From the NCBI GenBank assembly GCA_910588635.1, contig CAJUPW010000027.1:1-37902 (forward strand): 37,902 nucleotides of DNA, written 5' to 3'. Shown piece after piece: positions 30,004 through 37,880 of the stretch. Made by a program: the position numbers and the translations under genes. The notes under the pieces are model-generated. The model did not search any database. It had not been told where the DNA came from and was given only the letters and a program-made list of their open reading frames with translations. The stretch comes from an uncultured Oscillospiraceae bacterium (lineage in GTDB: Bacteria > Bacillota > Clostridia > Oscillospirales > Oscillospiraceae). Numbering within the stretch: the first letter of the stretch is position 1; each line of letters begins with the position of its first letter.

Positions 30004-32109
30004 TCAGTCCTGATTGCGGCCGCGCTCGGTCACAATCTTCTCGGCGATGTTCTTGGGAATCTGCACGTAGCTGTGGGGCTCCATGCTATACTGGCCGCGG
30101 CCCTGGGTGGAGGACCGAAGGTCGGTGGCGTAACCGAACATGTTGGCCAGAGGCACCAGGCTGTCCACCTGAGTTGCGCCGGTGCGGTTCTCCTGACCCT
30201 GGATCTGTCCGCGGCGGCTGTTCAGGTCGCCGATGACATTGCCCAGGTAGTCGTCGGGCACGATGACGCTCACCTTCATGATAGGCTCCAGCAGCACGGG
30301 GCCGGCCTTGCGGCAGGCCTCCTTGAAGGCCATGGAGCCGGCGATCTTGAAGGCCATCTCGGAGGAGTCCACCTCGTGGAAGGAGCCGTCATACAGGGTG
30401 ACCTTCACGTCCACCACGGGGTAGCCGGCCAGCACGCCGGCCTGCATGGCCCCCTGGATGCCCGCGTCAACGGCGGGGATATACTCCTTGGGAATGGCGC
30501 CGCCCACAATGGCGTTCTCGAACACGTAGCCCGCGCCGGACTCGTTGGGCTCCACACGGATCTTGACGTGGCCGTACTGGCCCTTGCCGCCCGACTGGCG
30601 GGCGTACTTGGTGTCCTGCTCCACCTGGTTGGTGATAGTCTCCTTGTAGGCCACCTGGGGAGCGCCCACGTTGGCCTCCACCTTGTACTCGCGCAGCAGC
30701 CGGTCCACGATGATTTCCAGATGGAGCTCGCCCATGCCGGCGATAATGGTCTGACCTGTTTCCTCGTCAGTGTAGGTCTTGAAAGTGGGGTCCTCCTCGG
30801 CCAGCTTCATCAGGGCGATGCCCATCTTCTCCTGACCGGCCTTGGTCTTGGGCTCAATGGCCACACGGATAACCGGCTCGGGGAACTCCATGGACTCCAG
30901 AATGATCGGGTGCTTCTCGTCACAGAGGGTGTCGCCGGTGGTGGAATTCTTCAGACCGATGACGGCGGCGATATCGCCGGAGTAGACGGTCTCGATATCC
31001 TCCCGGTGGTTGGCGTGCATCTGGAGGATGCGGCCGATGCGCTCCTTCTGCTTCTTGGTGCTGTTCAGCACGGAGGTGCCGGTGTTCAGCACGCCGGAGT
31101 ACACCCGGACGAAGGACAAACGGCCCACATAGGGGTCGGTGGCAATCTTAAAGGCCAGGGCGGAGAAGGGGGCGTTGTCGTCGGCGGGGCGCTCGTCCTC
31201 CTCGTCAGTGTCGGGGTTGACGCCCTGAATGGCGGGGATGTCGATGGGGGAGGGCATATAGTCCACAATGGCGTCCAGCAGCTTCTGGACCCCCTTGTTC
31301 TTGTAGGACGTGCCGCACACCACCGGGACCATCAGGTTATCGATGGTTCCCTTACGGATGACCTTGCGGATCATGTCCTCGGGAACAGGCTGCTCGTCCA
31401 GCACCAGCATCATAATCTCCTCGTCGATGTCAGACACTGCGTCCAGCAGCTTGGTGCGGTACTCCTGAGCCTTGTCCATCATGTCGGCGGGGATATCCTC
31501 CACCCGCATGTCCTTGCCCAGGTCGTCGTAGTAGATATCGGCCTTCATCTCCACCAGGTCGATGATTCCCTTGAAGGTCTCCTCAGCGCCGATGGGCAGC
31601 TGGATGGGCACCGCGTTGCACTTCAGCCGGTCATGGATCATGTCCAGCACATGGTAGAAGTCTGCGCCCATGATGTCCATCTTGTTGACGTAGATCATCC
31701 GGGGAACTTTATAGTGGTCAGCCTGACGCCAGACAGTCTCAGACTGGGGCTCCACGCCGCCCTTGGCGCACATGACGGTCACAGAGCCGTCCAGCACCCG
31801 TAGGGAGCGCTCCACCTCAACGGTGAAGTCCACGTGGCCCGGGGTATCAATGATGTTGATCCGGGTCTGGGGGAACTGGTCTTTGGTGCCCTTCCAGTAG
31901 CAGGTGGTGGCGGCGGAAGTGATGGTGATACCCCGCTCCTGCTCCTGAGCCATCCAGTCCATGGTGGCGGTACCCTCGTGGGTCTCGCCGATCTTGTAGT
32001 TGACGCCGGTGTAATAAAGAATACGCTCGGTGGTGGTCGTCTTGCCCGCGTCGATATGGGCCATGATGCCGATATTCCGGGTATTCTCCAGAGAAACTTT
32101 TCTAGGCAT
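30004..32109 (-). CDS. fusA: Elongation factor G
   Basis: A 701-residue EF-G: G1 AHIDAGKT (17-24), RGITI, DTPGH and NKMD motifs in the GTPase domain, then domains II-V, including the domain IV segment R-Q-S-G-G-K-G-Q-Y-G-H and a C-terminal V-P-L-A-N-M-F-G-Y-A-T-D-L-R-S. It drives translocation and, with ribosome recycling factor, recycling. GGAGA lies before the ATG. It starts 15 bases after rpsG. Confidence 0.99.
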   Translation of the reverse strand: MPRKVSLENTRNIGIMAHIDAGKTTTTERILYYTGVNYKIGETHEGTATMDWMAQEQERGITITSAATTCYWKGTKDQFPQTRINIIDTPGHVDFTVEVERSLRVLDGSVTVMCAKGGVEPQSETVWRQADHYKVPRMIYVNKMDIMGADFYHVLDMIHDRLKCNAVPIQLPIGAEETFKGIIDLVEMKADIYYDDLGKDMRVEDIPADMMDKAQEYRTKLLDAVSDIDEEIMMLVLDEQPVPEDMIRKVIRKGTIDNLMVPVVCGTSYKNKGVQKLLDAIVDYMPSPIDIPAIQGVNPDTDEEDERPADDNAPFSALAFKIATDPYVGRLSFVRVYSGVLNTGTSVLNSTKKQKERIGRILQMHANHREDIETVYSGDIAAVIGLKNSTTGDTLCDEKHPIILESMEFPEPVIRVAIEPKTKAGQEKMGIALMKLAEEDPTFKTYTDEETGQTIIAGMGELHLEIIVDRLLREYKVEANVGAPQVAYKETITNQVEQDTKYARQSGGKGQYGHVKIRVEPNESGAGYVFENAIVGGAIPKEYIPAVDAGIQGAMQAGVLAGYPVVDVKVTLYDGSFHEVDSSEMAFKIAGSMAFKEACRKAGPVLLEPIMKVSVIVPDDYLGNVIGDLNSRRGQIQGQENRTGATQVDSLVPLANMFGYATDLRSSTQGRGQYSMEPHSYVQIPKNIAEKIVTERGRNQD

Positions 32110-32124
32110 ATGGAATCTCCTTTA

Positions 32125-32595
32125 TTACCAGCGGTAGTGGGCGAACGCCTTGTTGGACTCGGCCATCTTGTGGGTGTCCTCACGCTTCTTCACGGCGGAG
32201 CCGGTGTTGTTGGCCGCGTCCATGATCTCGCCGGCCAGCCGCTCCTTCATGGTCTTTTCGCCCCGGTTACGGGCATAGGTGGTCAGCCAGCGCAGACCCA
32301 GGGTCTGCCGGCGCTCGGGCCGGACCTCGATAGGTACCTGGTAGGTGGCGCCGCCCACACGGCGGGCCTTGACCTCCAGGGAGGGCATGATATTTTCAAG
32401 GGCCTGGGTGTAGACCTCCATGGGTTCCTTGTCGGTCTTTTCCTTGATGATATCAAAAGCCCCGTAGACGACTTTCTGGGCAACGCCCTTCTTGCCGTCC
32501 AGCATGATGCTGTTGACGAGCTTGGTAACCAGGACGGAGTTGTAAAGCGGGTCAGGTAAAATTTCCCGCTTGGGTACATTTCCTCTTCTTGGCAC
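32125..32595 (-). CDS. rpsG: 30S ribosomal protein S7
   Basis: A 156-residue S7 of standard length, starting V/MPRRGNVPKREILPDP. The start is GTG at 32595, with AAGGAGGG seven bases upstream; an in-frame ATG six codons before lies ahead of that site. S7 begins assembly of the small-subunit head and in many bacteria represses the str operon by binding to the rpsL-rpsG gap, which is 276 bases and structured here. Confidence 0.98.
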   Translation of the reverse strand: MPRRGNVPKREILPDPLYNSVLVTKLVNSIMLDGKKGVAQKVVYGAFDIIKEKTDKEPMEVYTQALENIMPSLEVKARRVGGATYQVPIEVRPERRQTLGLRWLTTYARNRGEKTMKERLAGEIMDAANNTGSAVKKREDTHKMAESNKAFAHYRW

Positions 32596-32694
32596 TTTGC
32601 TTCCCTCCTTCATATAAAATGATGTTCATAGGTACTCGAAGTGTCTTTGCGACAATCCGTGTAATGCCTGTCCGAGGTCTACCCAGCGTCGAAG

Positions 32695-32755
32695 AAAACC
32701 TGCTCCATACCGCTTCCGGCTATAAAGCGCCGAAAGCTCCCTATCCGCAGGTTTT
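32695..32755 (-). ncRNA. Structured element in the rpsL-rpsG gap
   Basis: An outer helix AAAACCTGC/GCAGGTTTT (nine pairs) and an inner helix GCTTTCGGC/GCCGGAAGC (one G.T) are divided by a near-symmetric internal loop (GGATAGGGA against GGTATGGA on the minus strand), with an eight-base end loop. It sits midway between rpsL and rpsG. A candidate binding site for S7, by analogy with the known control in E. coli. A smaller hairpin GCAAGGC/GCCTTGC lies at 32818-32836, nearer rpsL; the rest of the 276-base gap has no gene. Confidence 0.5.
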
Positions 32756-32871
32756 TTCTCCTTCTCCCACAAAAGCGAAAATCCGTTTTTGCGGGGACCC
32801 TTTATGGTAAACGTCGGGCAAGGCGGGGTGCCTTGCGCAAACGCACAATGCAATTTCGGTTGGCAGGAAAA

Positions 32872-33294
32872 TTACTTCTTGCCGGCCTTGGGCCGCTTGG
32901 CGCCGTACTTGGAGCGGGCCTGCATACGGCCGGAGACGCCCTGGGTGTCCAGAGTGCCGCGGATAATGTGGTAACGCACGCCGGGCAGGTCCTTGACACG
33001 GCCGCCGCGGATCATCACGACGCTGTGCTCCTGCAGGTTGTGGCCCACGCCGGGGATATAGGCGGTGACCTCCATCCCGTTGGTCAGCTTCACACGGGCG
33101 ATCTTACGAAGAGCCGAGTTGGGCTTCTTGGGGGTGGAAGTACGAACGGCGGTGCAGACGCCTCTCTTCTGGGGAGAGGGCAGGTCGGTGCTCCGGTTCT
33201 TCAGGGTGTTCAGACCGCGCTGAAGAGCGGGGGAGGTGGACTTGTACGCCGCCTGCTCGCGGCCCTTGCGTACCAGCTGATTAAAAGTAGGCAT
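32872..33294 (-). CDS. rpsL: 30S ribosomal protein S12
   Basis: A 140-residue S12, the longer Gram-positive form. TPKKPNSALRK and GHNLQEHSVVMIRGGRVKDLPGVRYH are intact, so both lysines linked with streptomycin sensitivity (K43 and K88 in E. coli numbering) are wild type. The start MPTFNQLVRKG at 33294 follows GGAGG-type sequence; an ATG eight codons earlier is not conserved. S12 shapes the decoding centre. Confidence 0.98.
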   Translation of the reverse strand: MPTFNQLVRKGREQAAYKSTSPALQRGLNTLKNRSTDLPSPQKRGVCTAVRTSTPKKPNSALRKIARVKLTNGMEVTAYIPGVGHNLQEHSVVMIRGGRVKDLPGVRYHIIRGTLDTQGVSGRMQARSKYGAKRPKAGKK

Positions 33295-33322
33295 GAATGG
33301 GTTTCCTCCTTTCCTCAATTCT

Positions 33323-33337
33323 GCCCCGTGACGGGGC
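33323..33337 (-). other. Hairpin between ybxF and rpsL
   Basis: GCCCCG-TGA-CGGGGC, a six-pair stem-loop just before the rpsL ribosome binding site, without U tract. It may tune rpsL translation or processing. Confidence 0.4.
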
Positions 33338-33368
33338 GTACTATATATTTTAACAAAATTGGGAATTT

Positions 33369-33617
33369 TTATCCCTCTTTCGTTAAAACCGCAACCGCGG
33401 CGCCCACGGCGATGCCGCAGGCGGCGCCCAGCTCCTTCATGGTGGACACCTGCGAAACCGGCACCTGCCGGTTCACCGCCTCCTGCACCAGGGGCTGGAG
33501 CAGACGGGGGTCGGCGTCCATGGCCATAAACAGCCGGACAGCCCGGCCGTCCCGCAGAGCCCGCTTGGCCTGCTTGGCCCCGACTACCTTATTGGGGCCG
33601 GACAATTCCTGAATCAT
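33369..33617 (-). CDS. ybxF: L7Ae-type K-turn RNA-binding protein
   Basis: An 82-residue L7Ae/L30e/S12e family protein like YbxF of Bacillus subtilis, which also begins the str operon. It has the G-x-K-Q-x-x-R-A-L-x-x-G start and a V-x-x-x-x-x-M-x-E-L-G-x-A-C-G-I-x-V-G-A-A segment that contacts kink-turns. GGAGGGAGGG lies before the ATG. It is 74 bases ahead of rpsL. Confidence 0.9.
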   Translation of the reverse strand: MIQELSGPNKVVGAKQAKRALRDGRAVRLFMAMDADPRLLQPLVQEAVNRQVPVSQVSTMKELGAACGIAVGAAVAVLTKEG

Positions 33618-33694
33618 TTCGGCGCTCCCTCCCTCCCCTTATGGGGAATTTCATCGGGTAAAAGGGCGTAAAACCCCTACCGCCACGAAACGGT

Positions 33695-33724
33695 ATTATA
33701 TCATAGCTTTCAGCTTTCCGTCAA
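33695..33724 (-). promoter_or_regulatory. Main promoter of the str operon
   Basis: On the minus strand TTGACG (33719-33724), 18 bases and TATAAT (33695-33700), 78 bases before ybxF. Confidence 0.85.
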
Positions 33725-33896
33725 GGACAATCCGCTTGAAAATTTCCAAAAAATCTTCAAAAATGCACGGCCAGGGCGGACGGTTTTCGTCTATAATAGG
33801 CAGGCAATCCCATTATAACCCGCCCCAGGCGCCTCTGGGGAATAATGCGGACCGTTTCGGGCATACTCTCCTGTGATTTACAAAGGAGGGTTCCCT

Positions 33897-34082
33897 ATGA
33901 ACGTCCATGTCAACGCCGACTGTATCAGCTGTGGGCTGTGCGTGAGCATCTGTCCCGACGTTTTCCACATCACCGAGGGCGGCACCGCCGGGGTATACAG
34001 CCGCGAGGTCCCCCCGGAGCTGGAGGATGTGGTCCAGCAGGCCGCCGACTCCTGCCCGGTGAGCGCCATCGAGGTGGGCTGA
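33897..34082 (+). CDS. Single-cluster [4Fe-4S] ferredoxin
   Basis: A 61-residue ferredoxin with C9-x2-C12-x2-C15 and the distant C53-P, the four ligands of one [4Fe-4S] cluster. C19 is the leftover of the x3-C position and may be free. The region for a second cluster is replaced by an acidic helix (P-P-E-L-E-D-V-V-Q-Q-A), as in Thermotoga and Desulfovibrio type I ferredoxins. AAAGGAGGG before the ATG at 33897 sets the start. A TATAAT lies at 33792-33797 with no good -35. It is a single gene with a strong terminator. Confidence 0.94.
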   Translation: MNVHVNADCISCGLCVSICPDVFHITEGGTAGVYSREVPPELEDVVQQAADSCPVSAIEVG

Positions 34083-34115
34083 AAAAATCCCGTCAGCACA
34101 GCTGACGGGATTTTT
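34083..34115. terminator. Bidirectional terminator between ferredoxin and CorC-like genes
   Basis: AAAAATCCCGTCAGC and GCTGACGGGATTTTT form a perfect 15-pair stem with an ACA loop. The A and T ends let it serve both convergent genes. Confidence 0.95.
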
Positions 34116-34121
34116 ATGTAC

Positions 34122-35021
34122 CTATTCACTCTCCTCCGGCGCAGGCTTCAGCTTCTCCACCAGAGCCCACTCCACCCGGCGGTCGCACAGCTCCTCCACC
34201 TGGATATGCAGGCCCAGGGCATCCACAGCGGGGCGGCTGCCGTCCTCGGGGATGACGGAAAGCTGGGAGAACACCAGGCCGCCCAGGGTGTCGTAGTCGA
34301 TCTCCTCGCCGTCGGGCAGCTCAAAGCCAACCGCCTCGGCCAGCTCCTCCAGATCGGCGGAGCCCGACACCCGCCAGCGCCCCTCCTCCAGAGGGATGAT
34401 CTCCTGCTCCTCCTGGGGGTCAAACTCGTCGTAGATGTTGCCCACCAGCTCCTCCAGAAGGTCCTCCAGGGTGACCAGGCCGCTGGTGCCGCCGTACTCG
34501 TCCACCACCAGGGCCAGATGGGTCTTTTTCCCCTGCATATCCCGGAAGAGCACGTCGGCGGCCACCGTCTCAGGGACAAAGTAGGCAGGACGGAGCAGAT
34601 CCTTCAGGGGCTTGGGGGCCTCCTCCCGGAAATTCAGGAGATATTCCCGGGTGGACAGGATGCCCACGATGTCGTCGATATCCTCGCCGTACACCGGGAA
34701 CCGGGACAGGCCCGACTGGCGGATGGTGTCCAATATCTCGTCCTCCTCCGCGTCGGCGGGGAGGGACACCATATCGGTCCGATGGACCATCACATCCTTG
34801 GCGGTGATGTCGTCAAACTCCAGGACGTTTTCAATAAATTCCTTCTCGCTGCCCTGAATGGCGCCCGATTCCTCGCCCTCCTCCACCATAGCCATGATGT
34901 TGTCCTCCGACACCTGGTCTTTTCGGTGAATCAGATTCAGAATGGGCCTCCACAGCAGCTGCACGGCGTTGATACACAGGCTTACAATAAAAAGCACCAG
35001 CCATAAATGGCCGTCTTCCAC
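34122..35021 (-). CDS. CorC/HlyC-type CBS protein with one membrane helix
   Basis: A 299-residue protein: one hydrophobic helix (about 5-27), then two CBS domains (about 75-195, with VMVHRTDMVSLP and LVVDEYGGTSGLVTLEDLLEELVG) and a C-terminal CorC_HlyC transporter-associated domain (about 210-290). The DUF21/CNNM membrane domain with three to four helices seen in most membrane-bound family members is absent apart from that one helix. It may regulate or take part in Mg/Co transport. The start is GTG at 35021, with AAGGAGG upstream; earlier in-frame ATG codons overlap the promoter. Confidence 0.87.
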   Translation of the reverse strand: MEDGHLWLVLFIVSLCINAVQLLWRPILNLIHRKDQVSEDNIMAMVEEGEESGAIQGSEKEFIENVLEFDDITAKDVMVHRTDMVSLPADAEEDEILDTIRQSGLSRFPVYGEDIDDIVGILSTREYLLNFREEAPKPLKDLLRPAYFVPETVAADVLFRDMQGKKTHLALVVDEYGGTSGLVTLEDLLEELVGNIYDEFDPQEEQEIIPLEEGRWRVSGSADLEELAEAVGFELPDGEEIDYDTLGGLVFSQLSVIPEDGSRPAVDALGLHIQVEELCDRRVEWALVEKLKPAPEESE

Positions 35022-35066
35022 AAAAATGACCTCCTTGTAAAGGCTTAAATAGATTGACACGCCTGC

Positions 35067-35095
35067 ATCATAGCACAAAAATTCCGTCGTGACAA
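35067..35095 (-). promoter_or_regulatory. Promoter of the CorC-like gene
   Basis: On the minus strand TTGTCA (35090-35095), 17 bases and TATGAT (35067-35072). Confidence 0.75.
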
Positions 35096-35134
35096 GTGGG
35101 GGTGGAAATTTTAGATGCAAATTCCCGCCGGATG

Positions 35135-35143
35135 TGCTATAAT
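35135..35143 (+). promoter_or_regulatory. Extended -10 promoter of the CLC gene
   Basis: TG-C-TATAAT, a perfect extended -10, without clear -35. The leader up to 35192 is only about 40 bases. Confidence 0.6.
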
Positions 35144-35191
35144 TTCCCTACTTGGCGGGGCGGCGGGCCCCGGGAGAGAGGAGATTTCAAA

Positions 35192-36451
35192 ATGCCCCAG
35201 CTGTCCCAGCGGCTGCGCAGACCCGTGCGGGAGGGCGCGGCCTTCGCGAAATGGCTGCTTTATTCTTGTCTGATCGGCGTTGTCGTCGGCCTGGTGGCAG
35301 TGGCCTTCCATCTGGGCATCGACCTGGCCGCAGAGCTGCGGGGGTCGCACCCGGAAGTCATCTGGCTGCTGCCCCTGGCCGGGCCGGCCATCGTGCTGCT
35401 CTACAGGGTGTGCGGCATGGAGAAGGACCGGGGCACCAATCTGGTGCTGGTGGCGGTGCGGGACGCGGAGCGGCTCAAGCTGCGCACCGCCCCGCTGATC
35501 TTCCTGTCCACCATCCTCACCCATCTGGCGGGGGGCTCGGCCGGCCGGGAGGGAGCCGCCCTGCAGCTGGGGGCCTCCCTGTCCGCCTGCACAGGCCGCC
35601 TGCTGCGCCTGGACGAGAAGGATGAGCGGATCGTGGTGATGTGCGGCATGGCCGCCGCTTTCTCCGCCCTGTTCGGCGCCCCGCTCACCGCGGCCATTTT
35701 CGCCATGGAGGTGGTCAGCGTGGGCGTGATGTACTACGCCGCCATGGTGCCCTGTATGGTGTCCTCCTACACGGCGGCCCTGGTGGCCCACGCTTTCGAT
35801 ATCCATGCCATCCACGGCTACCCCGTCCACAACATCATGCGCCTGGCGCCCATTCCCGTCCTCCAGGCGGCCGCCATGGGGGTGATGTGCGCGGTGCTGT
35901 CCATCTTCTTCTGCACCGTGATGCACGCCGCGCCCAGGCTCTACGCCAAATACTTTCCCAACCCCGTTCTCCGGGCGGCGGTGGGGGGCGCCCTGGTGCT
36001 GGGACTCACCCTCCTGGTGGGGGATCAGACCTACAACGGCGCGGGAGACGGGGTCATCCGGGGCCTGCTGGCCGGAGACCAGATTCCGGGGGCCTTTCTG
36101 CTGAAAATCCTGTTCACCGCCCTCACACTGGGGGCCGGCTTCCGGGGCGGAGAAATCGTCCCTGTGCTGTTCACCGGCTGCGCCTTCGGAACCTGGGCGG
36201 GACCCTTGCTGGGACTGCCCCACAGCTTTTCCGGCGCTCTGGGGATGGCCGCCACCTTCTGCGGCGCGACCAACTGTCCCTTAAGCTCCATCCTGCTGGC
36301 CTTCGAGCTCTTCGGCGGGGAGGGCCTGCCCCTGTATGCTCTGTGCTGCGGGGTCGCCTATATGCTGTCCGGCTACTACGGGCTGTACAGCGAGCAGAAA
36401 ATCATCTACTCCAAGTTCAGAACCGAGTGGGTGAATAAAAATATACATTAA
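35192..36451 (+). CDS. CLC-type antiporter, probably fluoride (CLC-F) type
   Basis: A 419-residue CLC family membrane protein with about 16 helix segments. The gating region is GGSAGREGAALQLG (114-127) with Glu120 as the gating glutamate. The first anion-binding motif, GSGIP in chloride transporters, reads G81-T-N-L-V here; an Asn in this place and GREG-[T/A] in the next are marks of the CLC-F branch, which exports fluoride in exchange for protons. GAGGAG precedes the ATG at 35192. The nearby glyoxalase and acyltransferase genes share its direction, with gaps of 11 and -1 bases. The fluoride assignment is inferred from the motifs and no crcB riboswitch is visible. Confidence 0.85.
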   Translation: MPQLSQRLRRPVREGAAFAKWLLYSCLIGVVVGLVAVAFHLGIDLAAELRGSHPEVIWLLPLAGPAIVLLYRVCGMEKDRGTNLVLVAVRDAERLKLRTAPLIFLSTILTHLAGGSAGREGAALQLGASLSACTGRLLRLDEKDERIVVMCGMAAAFSALFGAPLTAAIFAMEVVSVGVMYYAAMVPCMVSSYTAALVAHAFDIHAIHGYPVHNIMRLAPIPVLQAAAMGVMCAVLSIFFCTVMHAAPRLYAKYFPNPVLRAAVGGALVLGLTLLVGDQTYNGAGDGVIRGLLAGDQIPGAFLLKILFTALTLGAGFRGGEIVPVLFTGCAFGTWAGPLLGLPHSFSGALGMAATFCGATNCPLSSILLAFELFGGEGLPLYALCCGVAYMLSGYYGLYSEQKIIYSKFRTEWVNKNIH

Positions 36452-36462
36452 GGAGAACCGCT

Positions 36463-36834
36463 ATGACTGCTTTTTATCATTTCAATTTCAATGTCCTGGA
36501 CCTGGAACGAAGTCTGGCTTTCTACAGGGAGGCCCTGAGCCTGTCCCCTGTACGGGAAAAGGAGGCCGGGGACGGCTCCTTCAAGCTGGTCTTTCTGGGG
36601 GACGAAGCCGGCTCCCCCTTTCAGCTGGAGCTGACCTGGCTCCGGGACCGGAAGGAGCCCTACAACCTGGGGGAGTGCGAGTTCCACCTGGCCTTCCGCA
36701 CCGGCGAGTACGACGCCCTCTACGCCAAACACAAGGCCATGGGCTGCGTCTGCTTTGAGAACCCGGCCATGGGCGTGTATTTCATCTCCGACCCGGACGG
36801 CTACTGGATTGAGATCGTCCCGGAGGACAAGTGA
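36463..36834 (+). CDS. VOC-fold protein, glyoxalase I-like
   Basis: A 123-residue vicinal oxygen chelate protein with the two beta-alpha-beta-beta-beta modules. Likely metal ligands are His6 (Y-H-F-N-F-N-V), Glu in QLELT (about 56), His in FHLAF (about 74) and Glu in YWIEIVPE (about 118), at the spacing of nickel-type glyoxalase I. The D-P-D-G-Y-W-I-E-I-V end is typical of GloA. It would turn a methylglyoxal-thiol adduct into a lactoyl thioester. AGGAGA lies before the ATG. It follows the CLC gene and overlaps the acyltransferase start. Confidence 0.88.
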   Translation: MTAFYHFNFNVLDLERSLAFYREALSLSPVREKEAGDGSFKLVFLGDEAGSPFQLELTWLRDRKEPYNLGECEFHLAFRTGEYDALYAKHKAMGCVCFENPAMGVYFISDPDGYWIEIVPEDK

Positions 36835-37880
36835 TGGCCAGGGGAGATCGCAATATGGGGTGGCCCGGCTTTTTCCGGGTGTTCACCGTGCTGTGCGCCA
36901 TCATGCTGCTGCTGTCTCAGCAGTGCCAGCAGCTGGTGGCCGCCGGTTCCGGCGTCTGGCAGGTGCTGTCCGTCTATGAGGGGCTCACCTCCTGGACCGT
37001 CCCCGCTCTGTTCATGCTGTGGGGGATGTTTGCTTTGGAGGAGGGCAAGCCCCAGGTGTCCGCCAGCCTGCTGGGTCTGGCTCTGCCCGCCTTCTTCCTG
37101 CTGGTGTTCTGGGGAGCGGTATACGCCGTTGTCTCCCACCTGCTGGGGGGCGGCGTCCTGTCCTGGGCCGGGGTGTGGGCCGCTCTGGTGTCCGCCGCCA
37201 AGGGGAACACCTACTTCCACCTGTGGGTGCTCTACCCGCTCATCGGACTGTATCTGGTCCACCCGGTAATCCACCGCTTTACCTCCTCTGCCAGCCGGGG
37301 GGAGCTGCGCTACTTTTTGGCCCTCTGTTTTCTCTTTGCATCCCTTCTGCCCCTGTGGACCGCCTTCCACCCCGGCAGTGTGCTGGCCGGGCAGCTGGAG
37401 CGGCTTAGAGTCCATCTGGTGCTGGGCTGGGTGGGCTGCTATGTGGGCGGCTGGTATCTGCGGCGCTTTGAGATCAGCCGCCTTGCCGAATACATCCTCT
37501 ACATCCTGGGCGTGCTGGGACTGGTACTCACGCTGATGGGGCCCAGGCTGGTGGGGGGCAGCCGGGAGCTGTGGTACCTGTATACCTCCCCCAACGTGGC
37601 GCTCACCGCCTCCGCTTTCTGCACCCTGTTCCGGTATGTCCTGGGCATCAGCGAGGAGCGCTCCCGCCGCCGTGCCATGAACGACATCGGGGCTTACGCT
37701 TTCGGCATCTACCTGGTCCATCAGCTGTGGGTGCTGGTGTTCCGCCGGCTGGGCGTCTCCTTGCTGGCCTTCCCCCCCGCTCTGTCCGTTCCCCTGTTCG
37801 CCTTGATTTTTTTCCTGCTCTCTCTCCCCTTTGCCTGGCTGATCTACCTCATCCCAGGGGCGGGATCCAAGCTGACGTGA
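36834..37880 (+). CDS. Acyltransferase_3 family membrane protein
   Basis: A 348-residue membrane protein with about ten helices. The overall layout and the last part, IGAYAFGIYLVHQLWVLVFRRLG, fit the acyltransferase_3 (OafA/WecH) family, which O-acetylates surface sugars. In the first helix the usual conserved His (R-x10-V-x-x-H pattern) is replaced by Ser-Gln (R-V-F-T-V-L-C-A-I-M-L-L-L-S-Q-Q), so catalysis is uncertain. GGAGG seven bases before the ATG at 36834 favours this start over GTG at 36831. The start overlaps the stop of the VOC gene (TGATG). The window ends 22 bases after the stop. Confidence 0.8.
   Translation: MARGDRNMGWPGFFRVFTVLCAIMLLLSQQCQQLVAAGSGVWQVLSVYEGLTSWTVPALFMLWGMFALEEGKPQVSASLLGLALPAFFLLVFWGAVYAVVSHLLGGGVLSWAGVWAALVSAAKGNTYFHLWVLYPLIGLYLVHPVIHRFTSSASRGELRYFLALCFLFASLLPLWTAFHPGSVLAGQLERLRVHLVLGWVGCYVGGWYLRRFEISRLAEYILYILGVLGLVLTLMGPRLVGGSRELWYLYTSPNVALTASAFCTLFRYVLGISEERSRRRAMNDIGAYAFGIYLVHQLWVLVFRRLGVSLLAFPPALSVPLFALIFFLLSLPFAWLIYLIPGAGSKLT

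Noticed and set aside
30073..31803. Plus-strand open frame of over 570 codons opposite fusA
   Set aside because: Same reason; fusA is certain and no ribosome binding site or motif supports the reverse frame.
35144..35191. Fluoride (crcB) riboswitch before the CLC gene
   Set aside because: Looked for because of the CLC-F motifs; the leader is too short and lacks the conserved start and pseudoknot pattern.
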